Assembly: GCF_003325355.1 (NCBI RefSeq)
Contig: NZ_CP030850.1
Span: 1,798,001 to 1,862,000 of the forward strand
From: Runella rosea
Lineage (GTDB): Bacteria > Bacteroidota > Bacteroidia > Cytophagales > Spirosomataceae
Length of the DNA: 64,000 bases
Reading direction: 5' to 3'
Numbering within the stretch: position 1 is the stretch's first letter; the number at the start of each line of letters is the position of its first letter. Below the pieces are notes generated by a model. That model worked only from the letters and a program-made list of their open reading frames with translations, was not told the origin of the DNA and searched no databases. The position numbers and the translations under genes were made by a program. This document shows, in pieces, positions 42,258 through 51,756 of this stretch.

Positions 42258-42638
42258 ATGAAAGTTTTGGTGGCATACAGTTTGGCGTTTGTAGTGCTGG
42301 CACAAAGTCTCCTCCCCCGGGCGGCGGCTGACCTGCTGCGCTCGCCAGAAGTATGGGCCCACTTTGAAGAACATAAGCAAGAATCGCCCCAACCATTGAG
42401 TTTTTGGCAGTTTATGATGATGCATTATTCTGCCGATTCAAAACATACCAAGCAAACCAAACACCACCTGCCGAGTGTTGATTTCAACGGTGTAGCGGGT
42501 CTTTGTATCCTGCCGTCGGCTACGATTGCCCTTGAGCACTACAGTCTTCCTGTTTTTCCCAAAAAAGCCAACTTTCAATGGCTTAATTCGTACGCCTTTC
42601 TCTCCTTCAAGGCGTTGATTTGTCCACCCCGAGCGTAG
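42258..42638 (+). CDS. Small exported protein upstream of metal transport genes
   Basis: 126 residues. The N-terminus MKVLVAYSLAFVVLAQSLLP is a signal peptide or anchor. The mature part is His-rich in the middle (FEEHKQ, MMMHYSADSKHTKQTKHH), which could bind metal ions. No known family recognised. It lies upstream of a VIT-type transporter gene and an RND metal pump on the same strand, with gaps of 183 and 50 bp, which suggests a periplasmic role in metal homeostasis. That is an inference from position and His content. Confidence 0.55.
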   Translation: MKVLVAYSLAFVVLAQSLLPRAAADLLRSPEVWAHFEEHKQESPQPLSFWQFMMMHYSADSKHTKQTKHHLPSVDFNGVAGLCILPSATIALEHYSLPVFPKKANFQWLNSYAFLSFKALICPPRA

Positions 42639-42821
42639 TTTTATTTTCCTTCATGGGAGCATTGGCTCTTTTCGGGTGCGTTTGCGCAGCCGACTTAGTC
42701 CTTTTCTATTTCACATACCGCTATTTCTGAATTTTTTGACGAACTCTGGCCAAAGTGTAAGCTCCTACTTCTTAATCATTCAGGCAAACTCTATCACATC
42801 AAATTTTAAGCATTACTCCTC

Positions 42822-43538
42822 ATGGATACCATTCGCCATCATGAAGGCTCTATTCTTCACAAAGAAGAACACTTGAGCAGTTCGGCTTTCATTACCGACA
42901 TTGTCATAGGTATGTCGGACGGCCTAACCGTCCCTTTTGCCCTAGCGGCGGGATTAAGCGGCGCCGTTGACAGCAACGCGCTGGTTATCACCGCTGGAAT
43001 CGCCGAAATCGTGGCGGGGTCTATCGCAATGGGATTGGGCGGTTTTCTGGCTGGACAAACAGAAGTAGAACATTACGATGCTGAGTTCAAGCGCGAATAT
43101 TGGGAAGTAGACCATTTACCAGAGCGCGAAAAAGCGGAAATCAAGGAAATATTTGCCGACATGGGCATAAGCGAACCCCTACAGAATCAGGTGGTGGAAG
43201 ACATTGCCAAAGATAAAGACAAATGGGTGGAGTTTATGATGAAATATGAACTAGGGCTACAAAAACCCGACCCAAATCAGGCCCGTAAAAGCGCACTCAC
43301 CATCGGTATTTCGTACGCAATGGGCGGATTTGTTCCTTTACTACCCTATTTTATAACGAGTACACCTACCGAAGGCTTAGCATGGTCGGCAGCAATGACC
43401 CTGCTTTGTTTGTTTGTATTTGGGTATTTCAAAAGCAGAGCCACTGGCCAAGCGCCTTGGCTAGGCGCGTTGAAAGTAACCCTCATCGGCGCAGTAGCTG
43501 CCGCCGCCGCTTTCGGAGTGGCAAAATTGTTTGATTAA
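42822..43538 (+). CDS. VIT1/CCC1-family iron/manganese transporter
   Basis: 238 residues. Five helices are expected; the first carries DIVIGMSDGLTVPFALAAGLSG (about 25-46), the family signature. A cytoplasmic Glu-rich metal-binding segment (about 80-145, with EREKAEIKEIF and EFMMKYELGL) follows. The C-terminal half has ISYAMGGFVPLLPYF. Family members move Fe(II) or Mn(II) out of the cytosol. It lies 50 bp upstream of the RND pump gene, in line with a metal export operon. Confidence 0.9.
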   Translation: MDTIRHHEGSILHKEEHLSSSAFITDIVIGMSDGLTVPFALAAGLSGAVDSNALVITAGIAEIVAGSIAMGLGGFLAGQTEVEHYDAEFKREYWEVDHLPEREKAEIKEIFADMGISEPLQNQVVEDIAKDKDKWVEFMMKYELGLQKPDPNQARKSALTIGISYAMGGFVPLLPYFITSTPTEGLAWSAAMTLLCLFVFGYFKSRATGQAPWLGALKVTLIGAVAAAAAFGVAKLFD

Positions 43539-43588
43539 ACTTAAAAACCACCAACCCTGACTTCTCAAAAACAACTTAAAAACGTACC

Positions 43589-46500
43589 ATGATTGATTCA
43601 CTGATTCATTACAGTATCAAAAACAAACTTATCATCGGGTTGGCCGTGCTGGCATTGGTGATTTGGGGCGGCTATTCGCTGTCGCGTTTGCCCGTCGATG
43701 CCGTTCCCGACATTACCACCAACCAAGTTCAAATCCTGACCCTTACTCCTACCCTCGCCGCGCAGGAAGTAGAACAGTTTGTCACTACTCCTATTGAGCT
43801 TTCATTGGCCAATATTCCAGACGTCACCGAAATTCGTTCCGTTTCCAAACTGGGCCTATCGGTGGTCACGGTCGTGTTCAAAGATGAAATGGACATTGTC
43901 AGGGGCAAACAATGGGTATCCGAACAACTCAAAATGGTGGAAGCCGATATTCCAACGGAATTCGGTAAACCGATGATTGCACCACTGACGACAGGGCTTG
44001 GGGAAATTTACCAGTACACACTCGCCACCAAAGAGGGCTTTCACGACAAGTATGATTTAACTGAACTTCGCACCATTCAGGACTGGATAGTCAAACGGCA
44101 ATTGGTTGGTATTGAGGGTGTAATTGAAATAAGCAGTTTTGGAGGGTTTGTCAAACAATATGAAGTAAGTGTAAACCCCGAGCGCCTGCGCAGCCACAAT
44201 GTCACGCTTCCTGAGTTATTTACGGCGCTCCAAAGCAACAACGCCAACACGGGCGGCAGTTACATTGAGCGCGTGGGCCAAGCGCAATTTATCCGGGGCG
44301 AAGGCGTCGTCAAAAGCCTTTCTGATATTGAGCAGATTGTGGTTAAGAATGTGAACGGTATCCCTGTTTTGGTCAAAGACGTGGCAGGCGTCGGCTTCGG
44401 ACACGCCAACCGCTTCGGGGCACTGGTCCGTAACGGCGAGGGGGAAGCCGTGGGGGGTATCGTACTGATGCTCAAAGGAGCCAACTCTGCCAACACCGTA
44501 AACGCCGTAAAAGAACGGGTAGCCCGTATTCAGAAGACCCTGCCCGAAGGCATCGAAATCGTGCCGTTTATTGAACGGACTAAATTAATTAACAAAACCA
44601 TTTCAACCGTTACCGAAAATCTCCTCCTCGGTGGCCTTATCGTCGTCGTCGTGTTGGTCATGCTCATGGGGAGTCTACGCGCAGGTTTGGTAGCGGCATC
44701 GGTGATTCCGCTCGCGATGCTGTTTACGATTGGCATGATGAACACGTTTGATATTTCGGCCAATCTCATGTCGCTCGGAGCCATTGACTTTGGGGTGATT
44801 GTGGACGGAGCCGTGATTATTGTGGAGGCCATCGTCCACCGATTTCAGGTATGGTACGAAGAAAACAAACGAAACAACGTCGACGACCCTGCCGAGCGCG
44901 ACAACATGGTGTACGAAACCGCCAAGCGCATCCGTACGTCGGCCGCTTTTGGCGAAATCATCATTTTGATGGTATACCTGCCGATTTTATCGTTGGTGGG
45001 CATTGAGGGCAAAATGTTTAAGCCCATGGCACTCACGGTGGGTTTTGCCATTTTTGGGGCATTCGTGCTGTCATTGACCTACGTACCGATGATGTCATCG
45101 TTGGTCATGGGCAAAAATCTAAACAAACATTGGACTTTTTCGGAGCGCTTTCTGAAGTGGCTCTATCGCGGGTATGAACCCATGATTCACTGGGCTTTGA
45201 ACTGGAAAAAAGCGACCGTTGGCATCACCGTTGCCCTTTTTGGAGTTTCACTTTATATTTTCTCACAATTAGGCGGCGAGTTTGTACCTACCCTTGACGA
45301 AGGTGATTTGGCCATTGATTTTCGAACGGCTTCGGGAACTTCATTGACCGAAACCATCAATTCCGCCAACAAAGCACACCAAATTCTAAAAAAGCATTTT
45401 CCCGAAATCCAGCAAATTGTGGGCCGCGTGGGGGCGTCCGAAATTCCCACCGACCCGATGCCCATCGAGATGGTGGACCAGATGATAAACATGAAAGACA
45501 TTTCGGAATGGAAGAACGCCAAAAACCGCGAAGAAATGTCGGAGAAAATGGCCGCTGTTTTGGCCGAAGAACTCCCTGGCACCAGCGTAGAAATGACGCA
45601 ACCGATCCAGATGCGTTTCAATGAAATGATTACGGGCGTACGCTCCGACGTGGTGGTCAAGCTGTTTGGTAATGACTTGGACATCCTTTACGAACGGGCC
45701 AATGCCGCCGCCAAAATCATTGAAAAAGTGGACGGCGTAGCCAGTGTGCGGGTAGAGCAAATTGTGGGGTTACCGCAAATAAGCATTACCTATAATCGCG
45801 CTAAAATAGCCCAATACGGACTCAATATCGCCGACCTCAACCGCTTGGTTCGCTCAGGGTTTGCTGGAGAAACCACCGGAACCGTCTACGAAGAAGAGCG
45901 CCGATTTGAGTTGGTGGTACGACTTGACTCCGCTCACCGTCAGGACATTGAAAACGTTCGTCAGTTGCTTGTGCCACTGCCTTCGGGTGGTACTGTGCCA
46001 TTGGCCGAAGTAGCCCTCATTGATTTTCGCAAAGCCCCCGCCCAAATTTCCCACGAAGAGACCCGCCGGCGCATCACCATCGGTATCGGCGTCCTCAACC
46101 GTGACATTGAGACCGTAGTAAATGATGTACAAACGCAGCTTGAACAAAAAACAACGCTCCCTTCGGGCTATTTTTATACCTACGGTGGGGCCTTTGAAAA
46201 CCTCCAACGCGCCAAAGACCGCCTAAGTTTTGCGGTGCCTTTGGCACTGTTCCTAATTTTCGCGTTGCTCTACTTCACGTTTCATTCCATCAAAGAATCC
46301 TTGTTGATTTTTACGGCGGTTCCTATGTCGGCCATCGGTGGCATCATTGCTCTTTGGCTGCGCGACATGCCGTTCAGCATCTCGGCGGGGGTAGGTTTTA
46401 TTGCCTTGTTTGGGGTGGCAGTTTTGAACGGAATCGTGCTGATAAGCTACCTCAATGACCTTGAAAAAGAAGGAATTACCAACCTTAGAGAGCGCATCAT

Positions 46501-47902
46501 GCGAACGGTAGAAGTTCGTTTTCGTCCCGTTCTCATCACCGCTACCGTGGCATCGTTGGGTTTTCTTCCGATGGCTATTTCCAACTCAGGTGGGGCTGAA
46601 GTGCAGCGCCCTTTGGCTACAGTAGTCATTGGCGGAATTTTATCCGCAACCCTTTTGACGCTGGTCGTACTGCCAGTGCTGTATGCGCTGTTTACGAAAG
46701 AGAATGGCAAATCCATACCCAAAGGAGGAATGACGTTGGTATTGTTATTAATAATAGCAGCCAATGCAACAGGCCAAAATCAACAACCTCTCACTCTCAC
46801 CCAAGCCATCGAACGGGCAACGCAGCAAAACCTAACGCTCAAAACCACGCAATTCAACGTGCAGTCTCAGCAAGCGTTGGTGAAATCGGCATGGTCGTTG
46901 CCTAAATTATCTGCCGATTTATTGGCAGGGCAAATTCAGAACCGTCCGTTGGATTATACACTGAGTGCGGTGCAAAGTTTTGAACCGTTCGGGGTGTATC
47001 GTAGTCGAGAAAAAGTACTGACGCAACAAGTAAATGTGACCCAAAAACAACAAGACATTCAGCGTAACGACTTAGTGTTTAACGTAAAACAGCAATACTA
47101 TCAGCTATTATATCTGTACCGTCTCCAACAACTGCTCCGCGCGCAAGACACTCTCTATCAAAAAGCGGTAGAAGCTGCTACCATTCGCTACAAAACGGGC
47201 GAAAGTACGCAATTGGAACTGGTCGCGTCGGAAACCAATCGCCGCGAAACGCAAAACCGTCAGACGGTTTTGTTACGGGAAATACAAACGTCTTACATGG
47301 GCTTACAGGCGTTGCTGTATTCCAATGAGCCCATTCAAATAGATACGTTAGTGAGTTTGCAGCGCTCCTCGGCGATGCAGGATGGCACCAATCGGTATGT
47401 GGCTTTGGCGGAGGAAGAAAACCGACTCAGTCGCACGTTTACGGACTTAGAGCGTGCCCAACTCAAGCCCGACTGGCGCGTTGGAGTGGCCAATCAATCC
47501 ATTGAAAAACGGTTGGGTTTTACTTACGTTTCGGGGGGATTAGGAATTCCGCTCAACACTAAGCCCCAAAAAGCCCGCATCGAAGCCGCCCGAATTAGCG
47601 AACAGGCCACCGAAAACCAACTGAAAGCGGTGCAGTTTCAGACCGAAGCCAATGTAAAAATATTACGAGAAACCCTGACTAAACTTCAAAACACCCTTCT
47701 TTACTACGAGCAATCGGCACTACCACAAGCAGATTTACTCCTAAAAACCACCTATAAACAATTTCGTTTGGGCGACATTGAGTACGTTGAGTTTTTCCAG
47801 AATACCCGACAGGCGTGGCAAATCCGTGAAAGTTATCTCAACCAACAGCTTCAATTCAGCCAAACGGTCATTGAGTTAGAAAAGTGGCTAGGAATCGAGT
47901 AA
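43589..47902 (+). CDS. CzcA-type RND metal efflux pump fused to a TolC-type outer membrane channel
   Basis: 1437 residues. Residues 1-1040 are a complete heavy-metal RND pump with twelve helices. The TM4 motif DFGVIVDGAVIIVE (from Asp400) is that of divalent-cation pumps (Zn, Co, Cd, Ni) rather than the Cu/Ag type. Residues 1048-1063 (MTLVLLLIIAANATGQ) look like a complete signal peptide, followed by a TolC-family channel with QPLTLTQAIERATQQN and the end IELEKWLGIE. The single frame has no stop between them. RND-TolC fusions of about this length occur in Bacteroidota. Pump in the inner membrane, channel in the outer membrane; the internal signal may allow cleavage into two proteins. Confidence 0.9.
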   Translation: MIDSLIHYSIKNKLIIGLAVLALVIWGGYSLSRLPVDAVPDITTNQVQILTLTPTLAAQEVEQFVTTPIELSLANIPDVTEIRSVSKLGLSVVTVVFKDEMDIVRGKQWVSEQLKMVEADIPTEFGKPMIAPLTTGLGEIYQYTLATKEGFHDKYDLTELRTIQDWIVKRQLVGIEGVIEISSFGGFVKQYEVSVNPERLRSHNVTLPELFTALQSNNANTGGSYIERVGQAQFIRGEGVVKSLSDIEQIVVKNVNGIPVLVKDVAGVGFGHANRFGALVRNGEGEAVGGIVLMLKGANSANTVNAVKERVARIQKTLPEGIEIVPFIERTKLINKTISTVTENLLLGGLIVVVVLVMLMGSLRAGLVAASVIPLAMLFTIGMMNTFDISANLMSLGAIDFGVIVDGAVIIVEAIVHRFQVWYEENKRNNVDDPAERDNMVYETAKRIRTSAAFGEIIILMVYLPILSLVGIEGKMFKPMALTVGFAIFGAFVLSLTYVPMMSSLVMGKNLNKHWTFSERFLKWLYRGYEPMIHWALNWKKATVGITVALFGVSLYIFSQLGGEFVPTLDEGDLAIDFRTASGTSLTETINSANKAHQILKKHFPEIQQIVGRVGASEIPTDPMPIEMVDQMINMKDISEWKNAKNREEMSEKMAAVLAEELPGTSVEMTQPIQMRFNEMITGVRSDVVVKLFGNDLDILYERANAAAKIIEKVDGVASVRVEQIVGLPQISITYNRAKIAQYGLNIADLNRLVRSGFAGETTGTVYEEERRFELVVRLDSAHRQDIENVRQLLVPLPSGGTVPLAEVALIDFRKAPAQISHEETRRRITIGIGVLNRDIETVVNDVQTQLEQKTTLPSGYFYTYGGAFENLQRAKDRLSFAVPLALFLIFALLYFTFHSIKESLLIFTAVPMSAIGGIIALWLRDMPFSISAGVGFIALFGVAVLNGIVLISYLNDLEKEGITNLRERIMRTVEVRFRPVLITATVASLGFLPMAISNSGGAEVQRPLATVVIGGILSATLLTLVVLPVLYALFTKENGKSIPKGGMTLVLLLIIAANATGQNQQPLTLTQAIERATQQNLTLKTTQFNVQSQQALVKSAWSLPKLSADLLAGQIQNRPLDYTLSAVQSFEPFGVYRSREKVLTQQVNVTQKQQDIQRNDLVFNVKQQYYQLLYLYRLQQLLRAQDTLYQKAVEAATIRYKTGESTQLELVASETNRRETQNRQTVLLREIQTSYMGLQALLYSNEPIQIDTLVSLQRSSAMQDGTNRYVALAEEENRLSRTFTDLERAQLKPDWRVGVANQSIEKRLGFTYVSGGLGIPLNTKPQKARIEAARISEQATENQLKAVQFQTEANVKILRETLTKLQNTLLYYEQSALPQADLLLKTTYKQFRLGDIEYVEFFQNTRQAWQIRESYLNQQLQFSQTVIELEKWLGIE

Positions 47903-47946
47903 TGCAATTGCCGAAATAGAAAGTTTAAGATTAAAAAACAAACATA

Positions 47947-49146
47947 ATGAAACGCACATATCTCCTCATAAATCCCTCAATGCCTGCTTTATCGCCCTGT
48001 AAAACAGATACCTTCATGGGGCGAACCACCAGCTTGATAAAGCACCTTCTTTTGCCTTTTGCGTTTTACCTTTTTCTGCTGAGCTGTTCAAAAACCGAAA
48101 CCGCCCAAACCGAAGAAGCCACTGCCACCGCTCCCACTGAACTCAAACTAACGGCCGAGCAGGAAAAAAACTTCGGAATTACCCTCGGCAGCCCAGAAAT
48201 GCGGATGGTATATGACGCCATTATCCTCAACGGCGTAGTGGAAGCGCCACCGCAACAAACCGCATCAGTGAGTTTCCCACTCACTGGCATCGTACGGAGT
48301 ATCAACGTATTGGCAGGAAGTCAAGTGGGTAAAGGCAGCAATTTGGCCACGATTGAAAGCCTAGAACTCATTCAGTTACAGGAAGATTATTGGAAAACAG
48401 TTGGCCAGTTAACCTTTGCGGAGCAAGAACGACAACGCCAAACTACCCTCACGCAGGAAGATGTTGGGGCCAAACGCAAACTTCAGCAGGCAGAATCTGA
48501 CGCCCGCGTACTCGAAGCTACTAAACAAGGATTGGAAGCCAAGTTGCAGGTTGTTGGAATCGACCCTAAAAACCTAAAAATCAACCAAATCGTGCGCAGC
48601 ATTGCCGTACGCTCACCCATTGCGGGCGTAGTCAAAATGACCCATGCCACGATTGGGAAATCAATCTCAGCAGGTGAATCCTTGTTTGAAATTATGAATC
48701 AGTCAGGTGCTCGGTTGGTGTTGAAAGTGTTTGAGAAAGACCTTCCACAACTTAAAGTAGGGCAAAAAGTAGTGTTTACGGAAGGCTCGGCAACCATCAC
48801 GGGATTGGGTAATAACTTCGACCCAACGAGCCGTACGGTGGACGCCTACGCCAACCTTAACGGCATACGCCTGTTGGCAGGCCAATACATTCATGGCAAA
48901 CTGGAAGCCTCCCCACGTCAAGCAGAAACCTTACCTGAATCGGCGGTGGTACGCACGGGCGAAGCCGCCCACGTTTTTATCAAAACACCCCAAGGCGTTT
49001 ACCAGCCCATCGACGTCAAAACGGGCGTAACTCAAGATGGGTTCGTAGAAGTCATTTTCCAAAAAAAGCCCTCTGTTCCCATCGTTATCACGGGTGCGCA
49101 AACGGTGCAGGCAGAGTTGACGAAGGGATTGGGAGAAGAAGAGTAA
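47947..49146 (+). CDS. RND efflux periplasmic adaptor (CusB/CzcB-type lipoprotein)
   Basis: 399 residues. A hydrophobic segment ends in the lipobox FLLSCSK, so the adaptor is probably a lipoprotein. The lipoyl-like half-motifs (VSFPLTGIVRSINVLAGSQV and VRSPIAGVVKMTHATIGKS) flank a helical hairpin (about 130-200). Then come the beta-barrel and membrane-proximal domains. It joins the inner-membrane pump to the outer-membrane channel encoded 44 bp upstream. The ATG at 47947 has an A-rich context; a start at 48016 would give a shorter, more usual signal peptide. Confidence 0.88.
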   Translation: MKRTYLLINPSMPALSPCKTDTFMGRTTSLIKHLLLPFAFYLFLLSCSKTETAQTEEATATAPTELKLTAEQEKNFGITLGSPEMRMVYDAIILNGVVEAPPQQTASVSFPLTGIVRSINVLAGSQVGKGSNLATIESLELIQLQEDYWKTVGQLTFAEQERQRQTTLTQEDVGAKRKLQQAESDARVLEATKQGLEAKLQVVGIDPKNLKINQIVRSIAVRSPIAGVVKMTHATIGKSISAGESLFEIMNQSGARLVLKVFEKDLPQLKVGQKVVFTEGSATITGLGNNFDPTSRTVDAYANLNGIRLLAGQYIHGKLEASPRQAETLPESAVVRTGEAAHVFIKTPQGVYQPIDVKTGVTQDGFVEVIFQKKPSVPIVITGAQTVQAELTKGLGEEE

Positions 49147-49213
49147 AAAATTTATAAGATACTCAGTGGCCATTTAACCAATGGCCACTTTTTCAATTCT
49201 GCTGATTCTTGCT

Positions 49214-49221
49214 TATTTTTG
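49214..49221 (+). promoter_or_regulatory. -7 promoter motif TATTTTTG
   Basis: Perfect TAnnTTTG 29 bp upstream of the secreted cyclophilin ATG. Its position shows that in-frame codons from 49209 are not the start. Confidence 0.5.
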
Positions 49222-49250
49222 AAAAAACTTCATCTCCTACCCTTCCTGTT

Positions 49251-49838
49251 ATGCTTAAAACGCTCTCATTACTCGCGCTTTCTATCGTCCTTGTAAGCTC
49301 CGTTTACAAAGAAAAAACGTACGCCGTAGGGCAAATCAAAACCCCCAAAGGCGAGATACTTTTCCAGCTTTACGACGAAACCCCAAACCATAAAGCAAGC
49401 TTTATCAAACTCGCCAATCAACATTATTGGGATACCCTCACATTCAACCGCGTCATCAACAACTTTGTGGCGCAAGGCGGTTGCCCCGATACACCCGCCG
49501 GATTTTCAGACTCTCCTTACTTGTTGAAACCCGAATTTCGGAAAGAAATACGTCATATATACGGTGCCGTTGGAGCTGGTCGCGACAATAACCCCGAAAT
49601 GCTGTCGGCGGGCTGCCAGTTTTATATTGTGCAAAACAAAAACGGCCTCGCTCGATTGGACGACAAATTCACGGTTTTTGGTCAAGTCTTTAAAGGCATG
49701 GACGTAGTAGATGCCATCACTGCGGTCAAAACCGACTCACTTGACGCGCCGCTGTCACCCATCTCTCTCAAAGTGAGCGTCATTCAGCTAACGGCCAAAG
49801 AACTAAAAGAGAAAGGATTTACTGGCAAGCTAGAATAG
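49251..49838 (+). CDS. Exported cyclophilin-type peptidyl-prolyl isomerase
   Basis: 195 residues with an N-terminal signal or anchor (MLKTLSLLALSIVLVSSVY). The cyclophilin core is present: FNRVINNFVAQGGCPDTP (catalytic Arg in FNR), then SAGCQFYIVQNKNGLARLDDKFTVFGQV. Compared with the cytoplasmic paralogue at 35811, it has a longer insert (AGRDNNPEM) before the active-site strand. It would assist folding in the periplasm. The ATG at 49251 follows a -7 motif. Confidence 0.88.
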   Translation: MLKTLSLLALSIVLVSSVYKEKTYAVGQIKTPKGEILFQLYDETPNHKASFIKLANQHYWDTLTFNRVINNFVAQGGCPDTPAGFSDSPYLLKPEFRKEIRHIYGAVGAGRDNNPEMLSAGCQFYIVQNKNGLARLDDKFTVFGQVFKGMDVVDAITAVKTDSLDAPLSPISLKVSVIQLTAKELKEKGFTGKLE

Positions 49839-49992
49839 GACACCAATCAGTTAAATTCTATTTTCAGTTCATTCATTTAGCCCACTATCCTAGTTGGGCC
49901 ACTAACGTTATACTTTTGGGTATTTTTCTCTATATTTGGTAACATCTGATTATCAACGAAAAACTCTAAAAGCGTAAAAGCACTTTTCAAGC

Positions 49993-51618
49993 ATGCCTTT
50001 TTCCAAGAAACCTTGGTTGGTATTTTGTGCTATACCTGTGTTGTTACTTGCATTTGTTCTTTACAAAAACCTCCTTAATATACCATTTGGTGACGATATT
50101 TACGTCATGGATATGTTTAATCAGCTCAACGAAGCTGATTCGGTTTGGGATAAAATTTGCATCATTTTCGGGCAGCACAACGAGCATCGCATTGCCGTTT
50201 CTCGCTTTCTGGCGTTGCTACAATTCCAGCTCATGGGCTCGATAGATTTAAGGATTTGGAGTATTCTGGGCAACCTAAGCCTGCTTTTCATCGTTGCGTT
50301 GTTTTACCAACATATCGGAGAACAAAAATGGTGGATTGTCCCCGTGGCCTTCATCATCATCTGTACCGCCTCCAACACCCTCATTCCGATGCAGAATTCC
50401 AACCTGTTTTCGGTCGTATTTGGGCTAGCATCTCTGCATTTTGTACTAAAAAAAACACCCGTTGCCGTTTTTTTTACTTTTTTGTGCACGGCACTTTCTA
50501 TTTTCTCCAATAGTGGAGGTTTTGCCCTCTTGGCCATTATTAGTGTCGTATTTTTTTTTCAAAAACGGTATACTCTCCTCGGAATCTGGCTTCCTTGTTG
50601 CTTCGCTCTTATAGGAGGTTATTACCAAAATTACCAATCGCTTTATCGCCACCCCTCTTCCGAGTTGCTATTTTACCAACTTCCTCAAGTGGCGTTTTTT
50701 TTTATTGGCTTTACGGGTAGTATTGGTTTTAAGGTATTACCCACAGGCGCGTTTTTTATTGGATTATCGGGCATTGCGATTTACCGAAAATACTACCTCC
50801 AAAATCCCTTCGTTTTCTTAGGAGTCATGTATTGCTTAATGATGGCAGGAATGACGACCATCATGCGTTACGAATACGGCATCGACTCGGCTATTACGGA
50901 GCGCTATCGTATTTATTCAATGGTTTTTGGGGCTTGCAGTGTCATTTTAGTTCGGGATTTTCTTACGGGGTATTCGGTGGTAATTCAAAAGTGCGCTTTT
51001 GGGATAAGTTTGCTTTTTTCAATTGCAACCAATCTAAAGTTTTTTATTCCAATGGTGCGCGGAGCAGAAGCGCGTAAAGAATTGTTAACCTCAAAAATTG
51101 AGAATTATTACCTGAACAATTCTGGATATAACTGCTTTGAGATCAATATATTAAACAAACTTACTACCAACAATTTTTATCACTACCAACTTCCAAGGTC
51201 GCTCCGTGACAAAACCTACTACGATAACCTCAATCATTTTCCAATCCATGCCATCAAACTGCGCATTGACCAAGCATTTTATACCAAAGAGCACGTGATT
51301 GTAATGGGAAAAGTCCTCAACCCTGCGTCTGAAATTACGTTCATGAAAGGATTTGTACACCAATTTGTCATTGTTCATCCCGCCAATACGCCTTTCGACT
51401 GTTCACACAATGAATTAACGCACCCTGACAATGAAAAAAGTATGATTGTCAATATTGACTTGAACAACGACCGAAATAAGATTCGCTTCCCGCTATTTTA
51501 CATAAAACTCCCCAAAAAACATTTTGAGCATAAAAAATACACCCTCTCGTTCCTCTTTATGACCGACACTTCCGTCAACTACCCTCCATTGGCGTCCAAT
51601 GTCGTCTTTCATTTGTAG
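49993..51618 (+). CDS. Polytopic membrane protein, possibly a GT-C-type glycosyltransferase
   Basis: 541 residues. About nine helices fill residues 8-360, starting WLVFCAIPVLLLAFVLY. The first periplasmic loop carries an acidic pair in IPFGDDIYVMDMF (33-43) and then QHNEHRIAVSRF. Acidic residues in the first loop are characteristic of GT-C glycosyltransferases that use polyprenyl-phosphate sugars. The last 180 residues are soluble and predicted periplasmic, beta-rich, ending NVVFHL. I do not recognise a specific family. The next gene, kdnA, makes a lipopolysaccharide sugar, which is compatible with an envelope glycan role. Confidence 0.6.
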   Translation: MPFSKKPWLVFCAIPVLLLAFVLYKNLLNIPFGDDIYVMDMFNQLNEADSVWDKICIIFGQHNEHRIAVSRFLALLQFQLMGSIDLRIWSILGNLSLLFIVALFYQHIGEQKWWIVPVAFIIICTASNTLIPMQNSNLFSVVFGLASLHFVLKKTPVAVFFTFLCTALSIFSNSGGFALLAIISVVFFFQKRYTLLGIWLPCCFALIGGYYQNYQSLYRHPSSELLFYQLPQVAFFFIGFTGSIGFKVLPTGAFFIGLSGIAIYRKYYLQNPFVFLGVMYCLMMAGMTTIMRYEYGIDSAITERYRIYSMVFGACSVILVRDFLTGYSVVIQKCAFGISLLFSIATNLKFFIPMVRGAEARKELLTSKIENYYLNNSGYNCFEINILNKLTTNNFYHYQLPRSLRDKTYYDNLNHFPIHAIKLRIDQAFYTKEHVIVMGKVLNPASEITFMKGFVHQFVIVHPANTPFDCSHNELTHPDNEKSMIVNIDLNNDRNKIRFPLFYIKLPKKHFEHKKYTLSFLFMTDTSVNYPPLASNVVFHL

Positions 51619-51638
51619 ATGGTGACTAAGGCACAAAA

Positions 51639-51658
51639 TGTTACGTCGCTACGTTACA
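51639..51658. promoter_or_regulatory. Inverted repeat upstream of kdnA
   Basis: TGTTACGT-CGCT-ACGTTACA, 7 of 8 positions symmetric, located 6 bp upstream of the kdnA -7 motif, where a repressor would cover the -33 region. Possible operator. Confidence 0.4.
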
Positions 51659-51664
51659 AATCAT

Positions 51665-51672
51665 TAACTTTG
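51665..51672 (+). promoter_or_regulatory. -7 promoter motif TAACTTTG for kdnA
   Basis: Perfect TAnnTTTG 84 bp upstream of the kdnA ATG. Confidence 0.45.
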
Positions 51673-51756
51673 TGGCCTTGACGCATTTAATCGTTTTGCA
51701 ACGTGAGCGTCTGAGTTTGCGAAATCACTATCAATACGAATCAACAGTAAACTACC

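Noticed and set aside
46730..47902. TolC-type part of the RND fusion as a separate gene starting at 46730
   Set aside because: An AGGAGG lies only 1-2 bases before this ATG, too close for a ribosome binding site, encodes Lys-Gly-Gly in frame, and this phylum seldom uses such sites. A fusion is the simpler reading, though internal initiation is not excluded.
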